From contig CANGEZ010000002.1 of the NCBI GenBank assembly GCA_947452875.1, positions 1 to 36,472 of the forward strand: a stretch of DNA of 36,472 nucleotides. Direction: 5' to 3'. Positions 8,863-17,245 of the stretch are shown piece by piece (positions within the stretch are counted from its first letter, which is position 1; every line of letters starts with the position of its first letter). The translations under genes and the position numbers were made by a program. The DNA is from Chitinophagaceae bacterium. GTDB taxonomy: Bacteria; Bacteroidota; Bacteroidia; Chitinophagales; Chitinophagaceae. The notes under the pieces are model-generated. The model was given only the letters and a program-made list of their open reading frames with translations, was not told the origin of the DNA and made no database searches.

Positions 8863-9615
8863 TTATGCTCCTATGATTTTGTTTACTATAAAATAAAGTA
8901 TTGATGGGCATAACAAGCAACCCATGGCTGTATGAAATGTTGCTGTTAAGGCTCCGTAAGGAACGAGTTTGATATCTGTTGCAGCTAGTCCAGCGGATAC
9001 GCCACTTGTAGAACCAACAACACCTCCAAAAATCATTGCGGATTGAGGGTCGCATACACCAAGCCGCTTCGCAAGGAAAGGTGTTGAGATGGTAACAATA
9101 ACAGACTTAATAACGCCTATGGCTATACTAATGGCAATCACTTCGGATGAAGCACCAACTGCTCCACCTGTAATAGGCCCAACAATGAATGTACAGGCAC
9201 CGCCACCGATCGTAGCAAAACTTTTGGCGTCAGTATATCCCATAGCATAACCTATAGATCCTCCAATCACAAATGCGATTACAGTTCCAATCAACAAACA
9301 GAAAATACCAACCAAGCCGGTCTTTTTAATTTCAGAAAAACTCGCGCCCATGGCAGTTGCGACAATAGCAAAATCTCTCATCATGGAACCACCAAGTATA
9401 GCCAATCCTGAAAATGCAGGAACAGATGCCAAACCTTTTTCACCACCACCAAAATAAGCCAATAACAAACCTACACTAATGGCAATTGCAGCACCAGGTA
9501 TTTTATGATTGGTCAATTTTTTGGAGATAATGTAAGACAAATACATCACGACTCCCACAAATAAGAATGCAAATACCAATCCATTTTTATCTAATATTCC
9601 GGCAAGATCTTTCAT
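8863..9615 (-). CDS. madM: Malonate transporter subunit MadM
   Basis: Polytopic protein with 'GGSMMRDFAIVATAMGAS', 'TIGGGACTFIVGPITGGAVGASSEVIAISIAIGVIKSVIVT', 'GGVVGSTSGVSAGLAATD'; adjacent to MadL. Confidence 0.9.
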   Translation of the reverse strand: MKDLAGILDKNGLVFAFLFVGVVMYLSYIISKKLTNHKIPGAAIAISVGLLLAYFGGGEKGLASVPAFSGLAILGGSMMRDFAIVATAMGASFSEIKKTGLVGIFCLLIGTVIAFVIGGSIGYAMGYTDAKSFATIGGGACTFIVGPITGGAVGASSEVIAISIAIGVIKSVIVTISTPFLAKRLGVCDPQSAMIFGGVVGSTSGVSAGLAATDIKLVPYGALTATFHTAMGCLLCPSILYFIVNKIIGA

Positions 9616-9623
9616 CTTTTATT

Positions 9624-9992
9624 TTATTGTTGAGCTTTATTTTTTACATAACTGATGATCAAAGGCACGGTTGCAAAACATACTACAGTTGCGAATATGC
9701 CAACAAGTAGAGCCACCCAACCTCCCGACATTGCCGCCTTTACATTTTGTGAAGCGGACATCGCAACAACCACAGGAATATACATCGTACTCCAGAATAA
9801 CATCCCACTCTCGGTTTCAGGCTTCAAGATGCCTTTCTTTTTGAAGTAATCATTAAAAAGTATTAAAATCAACATGGCAAAACCGACACCACCTAAATTA
9901 CCACTCATACCCAATGATTTTCCTAGTTGATCGCCCAATACATGACCTACTAAAAAACATCCTGCTAAAATGGCTACTCCATATATTTTCAT
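9624..9992 (-). CDS. madL: Malonate transporter subunit MadL
   Basis: 122 aa, 'YGVAILAGCFLVGHVLGDQLGKSLGMSGNLGGVGFAMLILI', typical MadL; adjacent to MadM. Confidence 0.9.
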   Translation of the reverse strand: MKIYGVAILAGCFLVGHVLGDQLGKSLGMSGNLGGVGFAMLILILFNDYFKKKGILKPETESGMLFWSTMYIPVVVAMSASQNVKAAMSGGWVALLVGIFATVVCFATVPLIISYVKNKAQQ

Positions 9993-10013
9993 TTGTGTTG
10001 TTTTTTATTTTAA

Positions 10014-11582
10014 TTATTTACCTGTTGTAATTTTATTTACAGATTCTTTGATGGATTTTCCCCATAATTTATATCCTTCGTCATTGTAATGCAATTTATC
10101 ATCGCGATATAATGCAGCATTGGGTTTTCCATCAGCATTTAAAAATTGTTGCCCTGCATCTATATAAAATAAATTCGGTTGTGACGCTGTAAATGTTTTT
10201 ACCAAATTATTCGCCTGTTGAATTTTATCCCACACACTCCATCTTTTTTCGCTTGGCGAAATGGCCAACCATGTTATCGGTGTGGTTGGATATTTTTCAC
10301 GGATGGTTTTTACAATGTATTTATACAATTCCAGAACCTGATCAGGTGATTTGTCTTTTTCTGTTGCCGTGATATCATTTCCTACATAAATGAAAATGGC
10401 TTTGGGTTGATGAGGATATACAATACGCTTGATGTAATAAGAAACGTCTATCAAATTAGAACCGCCAAACCCTCGATGAATGATGTCTTTGTAATCCAAG
10501 TCTATTCTGATATTCTTCCACATTCTGATATAAGAACTTCCTATAAACATAATCGCATTATCAGCATATTTTTCTGCTTTATTCAAACTGTCGAATGTGT
10601 TGATGTCTTTGTCCCAACGAAAAACACCTTCCTCATTTTTACCTTTATTGATTTTGAGTTGGGTGTATAACCAGACCGCCATGGATTGCACACAACTGTC
10701 TTGTTTGGTTTTGTTGTTATCTAGCGTGTGTCCGGTACCGTAGAAAGGACGCCATCCTGTAGCGATTCCCAATGAAAGGCAATGCTGGAAGAGTATGTAA
10801 GGTCCATATTTGAATCCGTGGTAATCATAAGAGCTGTCATAAGGAACGGTCTTGTCTTCTGTTCCTGCAGTATTAAACAAAGGCACATCGCCTTTTTGAA
10901 TCCATTTGTAATCAATCATAGCACCCCATGCATTCATGACACCATTGACTTTGGAAGAATACCCTTCATTACCACTGTTGCCTTCAAGCGTTCCCCATTT
11001 TTTTTGATTAACGGCAGCAGGAATTTCATTTTCGTTCATGTAAGCAATAGCCAAACATGTTTTTGAGCCTGCCGAACTTCCGGTTAAGAATATCTGAGAA
11101 GTATCAATGCCATATTCTTCAGCATGTTTCCTGAAAAAACGAACAGCTGCTCTTCCATCCTGCTGGGCACGATATAAGGCTTCTGCATAATCTTTATTAG
11201 TCTTGGCTTCCTTTCCATCTTCATAACCAGATTTTTCAACACCCAAACGGTAATCTATAGACGCTGTAACATATCCTCTTTTTGCAAAAGAATTGCAAAC
11301 CATCGAACTATAACTACCATTTTTAGAATTGTTTTGAAAACCACCGCCATGTATAAAAATCAACAATGGTCGGTATTTCAAGGTATCTCCTCTGGAAGGA
11401 AAAATGACATCAAGCAATAATTTTTCTTTATCTCCCTTTATATTTATGGCTTCTCCATATTGAACATTGTTTACAGAATCTAAAGATGAAAAAACTTCAT
11501 CTTTAAATCTTTTCTGAGCAATTGTATGATTTGCACAAAAGCAAAACAAAAAAAGTAAAATGGATTTTAAAATCTTCATCAT
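10014..11582 (-). CDS. Secreted two-domain esterase: N-terminal alpha/beta-hydrolase (carboxylesterase) fused to C-terminal SGNH/GDSL hydrolase
   Basis: Signal peptide (ILLFLFCFCANHTIAQ); N-domain 'FIHGGGF', 'GSSAGS', 'GTEDKTVPYD', 'GTGHT'; C-domain 'MFIGSSYIRMW', 'GGSN', 'YVGNDI', 'DKLHYNDEGYKLWG'. Confidence 0.85.
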   Translation of the reverse strand: MMKILKSILLFLFCFCANHTIAQKRFKDEVFSSLDSVNNVQYGEAINIKGDKEKLLLDVIFPSRGDTLKYRPLLIFIHGGGFQNNSKNGSYSSMVCNSFAKRGYVTASIDYRLGVEKSGYEDGKEAKTNKDYAEALYRAQQDGRAAVRFFRKHAEEYGIDTSQIFLTGSSAGSKTCLAIAYMNENEIPAAVNQKKWGTLEGNSGNEGYSSKVNGVMNAWGAMIDYKWIQKGDVPLFNTAGTEDKTVPYDSSYDYHGFKYGPYILFQHCLSLGIATGWRPFYGTGHTLDNNKTKQDSCVQSMAVWLYTQLKINKGKNEEGVFRWDKDINTFDSLNKAEKYADNAIMFIGSSYIRMWKNIRIDLDYKDIIHRGFGGSNLIDVSYYIKRIVYPHQPKAIFIYVGNDITATEKDKSPDQVLELYKYIVKTIREKYPTTPITWLAISPSEKRWSVWDKIQQANNLVKTFTASQPNLFYIDAGQQFLNADGKPNAALYRDDKLHYNDEGYKLWGKSIKESVNKITTGK

Positions 11583-13063
11583 GATTCGAATAATTTTTTG
11601 ACATCATTTTTGGTAACCTTACCCATAGCATTTCTTGGCAACTCATCTACAATCAAATATTTCCTTGGAGTTTTATACGCCGCCATTTTTTCTCTGAGCC
11701 ATTTGTTTAATTCATCCGTGTTGATGTTTTCATCTTTATCAACAATGGCTGATACAATCAACTCGCCCCATTCATCATTAGGAATTCCTACAACCGCACA
11801 ATCAGTAATCAATTCATATTTTCTCAGCTCTTCTTCGATTTCCAATGCAGATATTTTATACCCGCCAGATTTGATAATGTCCACTGAATTGCGACCCATG
11901 ATCCTGTAATATCCGTCTTCCACAATCGCTACATCTCCTGTTTTGAACCAACCATCTGCTGTAAATTCTTTTGCAGTGGCTTCTGGTTTTCTCCAATATT
12001 CTTTAAAAACATTTTTGCCGCGCACTAAGATTTCGCCAGATTCTCCAGGTTTAACTTCATGATATTCTTCATTCACCAATTTAACATCTACACCTTCCAA
12101 AGGCTTTCCAATATAACCCGCTCTTCTTTCCTCATGATAGGGATTGCTAATGGCCATTCCGATTTCTGTCATGCCATATCTTTCCAACAACACATGTCCG
12201 CTGATGTTTTTCCATCTTTCCATTACAGAAACTGGCAATGCCGCCGAACCACAAACCATTAATCTGAATTTTGACATACATTCCGTCATTGATTGTTGCT
12301 GCGCCTCAGTTAACGATTCCCAGTAGGTGATGAGTTTGAAATAAATTGTAGGTACTGCCATGAAAACGTTGATGGCTCCTTTTTGAAAAAGTTGGAAGAT
12401 ATGTTCAGCAGAAAATCCGTTTATAAATTCACAAACAGCACCGCTCCATAATGAGCTTGACACCACATTAACGATTCCGTGTACATGATGCAAAGGCAAT
12501 ACGCAAATGGTGTGATCGTTCTGACTCCATTCCCAGGCTTTTACTAAAGTAGAAATCTGCGCTTCGAGATTTTCATGAGTGGTAACCACACCTTTTGGTT
12601 TATTAGTTGTGCCGCTCGTATATAAAATCATGGCGCTTCTTTTGGCATCAATATCAGGTAATGTTTTTGGAGCAACATTGTTTTCATCTCCCAAAACAAT
12701 CAAGCGGATATTTTTTTCAGCAGTAAGGTCTTTCAACAAAGCTTCATACTGAGGTGATACCACAATAATAGAAGCTTCTGTATCTTCAATCACATATTGC
12801 AATGATGGCAACGGATGCGTGAGACACATGGGAACGGTTATACCTCCTGCACGCCAGATGGCCCATTGCACTTTCACATAATCAAAACCAGGGTCTACCA
12901 TAAATCCGATACGCGCTTCATGTAAATCAGCATCAGTTTCGAGCAATAATGATGCAAATTGTTCAGAAGCTTCAAGCAATTGGGCATAACTGTAATCAAC
13001 ACCATTACTGATGATGGCTTTCTTGTTTGTATAACTGATTGCATTGCTGATAATCTCTAACAT
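11579..13063 (-). CDS. matB: Class I adenylate-forming enzyme, malonyl-CoA synthetase (MatB/ACSF3-like)
   Basis: 'LYTSGTTNKPKGVVTTHENL', 'VLPLHHVHGIVNVVSSSLWSGA', 'NVFMAVPTIYFKL', 'LLERYGMTEIGMA', 'GWFKTGDVA...GRNSVDIIKSGGYKISALEIEEEL', 'LPRNAMGKV': close to recalled ACSF3/MatB motifs; adjacent to madLM and MCD. Confidence 0.82.
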   Translation of the reverse strand: MLEIISNAISYTNKKAIISNGVDYSYAQLLEASEQFASLLLETDADLHEARIGFMVDPGFDYVKVQWAIWRAGGITVPMCLTHPLPSLQYVIEDTEASIIVVSPQYEALLKDLTAEKNIRLIVLGDENNVAPKTLPDIDAKRSAMILYTSGTTNKPKGVVTTHENLEAQISTLVKAWEWSQNDHTICVLPLHHVHGIVNVVSSSLWSGAVCEFINGFSAEHIFQLFQKGAINVFMAVPTIYFKLITYWESLTEAQQQSMTECMSKFRLMVCGSAALPVSVMERWKNISGHVLLERYGMTEIGMAISNPYHEERRAGYIGKPLEGVDVKLVNEEYHEVKPGESGEILVRGKNVFKEYWRKPEATAKEFTADGWFKTGDVAIVEDGYYRIMGRNSVDIIKSGGYKISALEIEEELRKYELITDCAVVGIPNDEWGELIVSAIVDKDENINTDELNKWLREKMAAYKTPRKYLIVDELPRNAMGKVTKNDVKKLFES

Positions 13064-13077
13064 CTCAATAAATCTTT

Positions 13078-14526
13078 TTAAAAATTAAAATATTCTTTCG
13101 CATTGTGATAGCAAATATTTTGTACAATATTTCCAATCCATTTGGTATCATCGGGCAACAAACCTTTTTCCATTTCGTCGCCAAATAAATTGCATAAAAC
13201 TCTTCTGAAATATTCATGTCTAGAATATGAAAGAAAACTTCTGCTGTCGGTCAACATACCAACAAACGTGCTTACGGTACCCATATTTGATAAAGCGTTC
13301 AATTGCTTTTCAATACCATCTTTCTGATCTAAAAACCACCAGCCCGAACCATATTGCACTTTTCCTTTGGTGATCCCATCATTAAAATTATAACACATTG
13401 CAGCAAACACATCGTTATCTGCAGGATTGATATTGTATAAAATTGTTTTGGCTAATTGACCTTCTTTTTCAAGAGCATTTAAAAAATTTGCTAACGATGA
13501 CGCTTGACTGAAATCCCCAATTGTATCTACTCCCGCATCAGCACCCAATAAACTCAATAACCTTGAGTTGGTATTTCTGAGCGGACCCAAATGAAACTGT
13601 TGTACCCAGCCACGATTGTGATACATTTTGCATAAGGCAAGCAATACTGCACCAGCAAAGTTTCCAGGTGCAGAAAATGATGTAGCATTAGAACCTTGTA
13701 TGAACAATTCGAATTCTTTTTCAAGAGCGGTATTCATTTCAAATTGATCAGGCATTTTTGTTAAGCCATGATCGGAGATACGAGCACCATTTTCATGAAA
13801 ATAATCCATTCGTTTTTCGAGCGCCTCCAGCAATTGAGCAAATGTTGTGATACTCATGTCGGCAGCTTTTTCCAATTGATGGAAATAAGTAATGAAAGCT
13901 TCGCGGTTTCCAATATTGAAAATTTTATCGGGCCTAAAAGAAGGCAAAACATCTATTCCAATGTTATCTGCTTTTATTTTTTTATGATAAACCAAATCAT
14001 CACAAGGGTCGTCGGTTGTACCCACCATTTCTACCTGATAAGAGTTAAGAATGCCTTGAGTAGAATGGGTGTCTTGTTTTAGTATTTCATTGCAATGATT
14101 ATAAATTTTTATTGCATTGTCTTTGTTTAAATATTCATCAATACCAAAACTGTTTTTCAATTCCAATTGCGACCAGTGAAACAAAGGATTGCGAATGGTG
14201 TCCGGAAAACAAGTTGCCCAAGCCATAAATTTCTCTTCATCTGTTGTATCATTTCCAGTTATGAATTTTTCATTTACAGCCAAACCGCGCATGGCTCTCC
14301 ATTTGTAATGATCACCTTTCAGCCAGATTTCGGTAATAGAATCGAATTTTTTATTAGCCGCTATTTGATCAGGGGGTAAATGATTATGGTAATCAATGAT
14401 AGGCATATCTTTTGCAAAGTCGTGATACAACAGTTTTGCTGTTTCATTTTGCAATAAGAAATTATCATTGATAATAGTTCCAGATTTTTTTTGTTTTGTT
14501 CCGTTCGAAAACACAGCATTTTCCAT
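13078..14526 (-). CDS. uxaC: Glucuronate isomerase
   Basis: 'DMPIIDYHNHLPPDQIAANKKFDSITEIWLKGDHYKWRAMRG', 'GTTDDPCDDL', 'GMLTDSRSFLSYSRHEYFRRVLCNL': typical UxaC. Confidence 0.95.
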   Translation of the reverse strand: MENAVFSNGTKQKKSGTIINDNFLLQNETAKLLYHDFAKDMPIIDYHNHLPPDQIAANKKFDSITEIWLKGDHYKWRAMRGLAVNEKFITGNDTTDEEKFMAWATCFPDTIRNPLFHWSQLELKNSFGIDEYLNKDNAIKIYNHCNEILKQDTHSTQGILNSYQVEMVGTTDDPCDDLVYHKKIKADNIGIDVLPSFRPDKIFNIGNREAFITYFHQLEKAADMSITTFAQLLEALEKRMDYFHENGARISDHGLTKMPDQFEMNTALEKEFELFIQGSNATSFSAPGNFAGAVLLALCKMYHNRGWVQQFHLGPLRNTNSRLLSLLGADAGVDTIGDFSQASSLANFLNALEKEGQLAKTILYNINPADNDVFAAMCYNFNDGITKGKVQYGSGWWFLDQKDGIEKQLNALSNMGTVSTFVGMLTDSRSFLSYSRHEYFRRVLCNLFGDEMEKGLLPDDTKWIGNIVQNICYHNAKEYFNF

Positions 14527-14541
14527 GTTTAAATATTTAAA

Positions 14542-15720
14542 TTATTTTGATTCCAAAACATTTCTCATGATTCCCAATTCCAGTCCTCTTAATTCTGCAA
14601 GTCCTCTTAATCTTCCAATGGCGGAATAACCCGGATTGGTTTTCTTTTTCAAATCATCCAACATTTGATGTCCATGATCTGGACGCATAGGAATAGAAAT
14701 ATTTCTGCTTTGCATGATGCTTACTATTTCTTTAATCACAGCATACATATCGGCATCTCCTTCCAGATGATTGTCTTCATAGAAATCACCGAATTCATTT
14801 CTTTTGGTATTTCTCAAATGAATGAAATTGATTCTGTCGCCGAATTGTTTTACCATGGCTGGCAAATCGTTGTCTTCTCTTACACCAAAAGAACCAGTAC
14901 AAAAACAAAGTCCATTATTTAAAGAAGGAACTGCATCAATCAATTGTTGAACATCAGCAGCAGTACTCACTACACGAGGCAAGCCCAATAAAGGATAAGG
15001 AGGATCGTCAGGATGTATCACCATCTTCACGTTGCATTCATCTGCTACAGGTACAATTTCACTTAAGAAATAAATCAAGTGAGCACGAAGTTTTGCTGCA
15101 TCGATTCCATCGTATTTATCCAAAGCTGCCTGAAATTCTTCAATAGAAAAACTCTCTTCGCTGCCAGGCAAACCTTTAATCATATTTTGTTTGAGTAATT
15201 GCTTCTCATTATCATTCATCTCGGAAAATCTTTTTGTTGCTCTTTCTATTTCTTCAGCAGCATAATCAGCAACTGCATTTTTTCTTTTCAAAATAAACAA
15301 ATCGAAAGCCACCACTTCTGCTCTTACATACAATAACGCCAAAGAACGGTCGGGCATTTCATAAGCCAAATTGGTTCTTGTCCAATCCATTACCGGCATA
15401 AAATTGTAAGTAACAATATGGATTCCGCACGCACTTAAATTTCTGATAGATTGTTTATAGTTGTTGATATAAATCTGATAATTTTCAGCATGTGTTTTTA
15501 TCGCTTCATGCACAGGAACACTTTCTACAACCGACCATACCATACCAGCAGCTTCAACTTCGGCTTTTCTTTTTTGTATTTCTTCTGTAGTCCATACTTC
15601 ACCGTTAGGTATATGGTGTAATGCGGTTACAACTCCTGCACATCCCGCCTGTCTAATATCCCACAAGCTCACTGGGTCATTCGGACCATACCAGCGCATG
15701 GTTTGTTGCATTTGGTTCAT
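14542..15720 (-). CDS. uxuA: Mannonate dehydratase
   Basis: '[36 protein letters not shown]', '[22 protein letters not shown]', '[10 protein letters not shown]', '[12 protein letters not shown]': typical UxuA. Confidence 0.95.
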   Translation of the reverse strand: MNQMQQTMRWYGPNDPVSLWDIRQAGCAGVVTALHHIPNGEVWTTEEIQKRKAEVEAAGMVWSVVESVPVHEAIKTHAENYQIYINNYKQSIRNLSACGIHIVTYNFMPVMDWTRTNLAYEMPDRSLALLYVRAEVVAFDLFILKRKNAVADYAAEEIERATKRFSEMNDNEKQLLKQNMIKGLPGSEESFSIEEFQAALDKYDGIDAAKLRAHLIYFLSEIVPVADECNVKMVIHPDDPPYPLLGLPRVVSTAADVQQLIDAVPSLNNGLCFCTGSFGVREDNDLPAMVKQFGDRINFIHLRNTKRNEFGDFYEDNHLEGDADMYAVIKEIVSIMQSRNISIPMRPDHGHQMLDDLKKKTNPGYSAIGRLRGLAELRGLELGIMRNVLESK

Positions 15721-15797
15721 AATGTATGTTTGTTGTTTGGTGTTTATTGTTTGGTGTTTTTGAATTTTTACTTTTTACTTTTGAATTTTGAATTGTT
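15721..15797. repeat. Low-complexity intra-operon spacer with 13-nt direct repeat (TTGTTTGGTGTTT at 15733..15745 and 15747..15759)
   Basis: Direct reading; also CTTTTTACTTTT and GAATTTTGAATT repeats. As RNA (minus strand) it is A/C-rich and G-poor, immediately upstream of uxuA. Confidence 0.7.
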
Positions 15798-17243
15798 TTA
15801 CCACTCATCAGTTCGGAACGACGAAGCCGGCAACCCAGCTGTGTTAAACAATTCCCCTTTCACAAAATCTTTCCATGCATACCTTACTGCTATTGGATTT
15901 GGAACCTTTTCACTCCATACATTCAGGGTTCCGTCTGATTGTATTTTTGCGTTTGCTTGATAGAAAATTTTATCCTCGCCGGCTATTTCAAAATTCACGA
16001 GATCATTTCCATAAGTGCTTAAGCCTCTTTCTGCATAATCGAATTTTATGGTGGCAATATTTTTATTAATGAACATTGAATTATAAATTGGACCACAATA
16101 TGAAATTCCTTTATAACCATATGTTTTTGCCAAAGCCCAATACAACAATCGCTGGCTCACTTCTTTTTTATAAGGAGGATGAATAAATGCTTCAGTGCCA
16201 ATGTCTGTAGTGATCGCCATTCCTGAATTAGGAATAATAGCCATGGCTTTCATCTGCGCTTCACGAACTCCTCTTACACTTTTTGTTGTGTCTTTGTTTC
16301 CATAAGGTGCAATTTGTACATAATAAAAAGGCAGGCTATCCTTCGATTGCCAATGCGTTCTCCAGCTCGAAACCATCTTAGGAAGTAGTTTTAAATAACC
16401 TGCCGGATCATAACGATTGGTTTCGCCCTGGTACCAAATAAAACCTTTAATGCCATATCCTGCAAATGGCGCAATCATTCCATTGAATAACGTAGTGGCC
16501 AATTTGTGTTTTTCTTTTGAGGTATCAATCTTGGTAGTATATTCTTTGATATCTTTTGGGAAATCAGTCAAGGATTCAGCATCCATCCAGGTTTGAATTT
16601 TGGTTCCCCCCCAGCTACTAACGATAATGCCTACAGGCACGTTCAGTTTTTTCTGTAACATCGAGCCATACATATAAGCAACCGCACTAAATTCAGAAGC
16701 AACTTCAGTGTTCGACATTTTCCATTCTCCTCCTACAGTATCTACAGGAATTACGTTTGCATTTCTTTTGGTGTCAAAAAGGCGTAGTTGATTGTTATCT
16801 GCTTCCAATAACATTTCATTGGAATTCGCTACCGGCTGATTTTTAAATCCACGCATGGGCATCTCCATATTGGATTGCCCCGAACAGAACCACACTTCCC
16901 CAATCAGTACATTGTTGATGGTAACGGTATCCTTGTCATATATGGTGATGGTATATGGGCCCCCTGCTGTAGGTGTTTTAATAAATGTCCTCCAACTGCC
17001 ACTCCTATCTGATACACAGGCATATTCAAGAATTGGATATTGCTTTGTACCGCCTGTTCTCCATGGACAAGAAATATGAATGATTGAAGAAGGATTGCCA
17101 CTTCCCCATATAGCGACTTGTGTATTCTGCTGTAACACCATGTTATCACTGAACATGGCAGGCATTATGATTTTTGCAAATGAACTGGTTTGTGTCAATG
17201 ACAAAATCAGTATAATGACGATATGATAGTTTCTTTTTTTCAA
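15798..17243 (-). CDS. Sialate O-acetylesterase-like SGNH carbohydrate esterase
   Basis: 'MPAMFSDNMVLQQNTQVAIWGSG', 'GEVWFCSGQSNMEMPM', 'SSWGGTKIQTWM', 'KGFIWYQGETN', 'TDIGTEAFIHPPYKKEVSQRLLYWAL'; signal peptide. Confidence 0.9.
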   Translation of the reverse strand: MKKRNYHIVIILILSLTQTSSFAKIIMPAMFSDNMVLQQNTQVAIWGSGNPSSIIHISCPWRTGGTKQYPILEYACVSDRSGSWRTFIKTPTAGGPYTITIYDKDTVTINNVLIGEVWFCSGQSNMEMPMRGFKNQPVANSNEMLLEADNNQLRLFDTKRNANVIPVDTVGGEWKMSNTEVASEFSAVAYMYGSMLQKKLNVPVGIIVSSWGGTKIQTWMDAESLTDFPKDIKEYTTKIDTSKEKHKLATTLFNGMIAPFAGYGIKGFIWYQGETNRYDPAGYLKLLPKMVSSWRTHWQSKDSLPFYYVQIAPYGNKDTTKSVRGVREAQMKAMAIIPNSGMAITTDIGTEAFIHPPYKKEVSQRLLYWALAKTYGYKGISYCGPIYNSMFINKNIATIKFDYAERGLSTYGNDLVNFEIAGEDKIFYQANAKIQSDGTLNVWSEKVPNPIAVRYAWKDFVKGELFNTAGLPASSFRTDEW

Positions 17244-17245
17244 TT

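Noticed and set aside
8855-9055. 66-aa ORF (MRPSIRNDFWRCC...) overlapping madM
   Set aside because: Alternate frame of madM 3' end; odd composition, no support.
8863-13063. Malonate decarboxylase (Mdc/MadA-H, biotin- or ACP-dependent) pathway
   Set aside because: Only transporter subunits plus CoA-ligase and MCD domain are present; no ACP, transferase or decarboxylase subunits, so the MatB/MCD route is the better reading.
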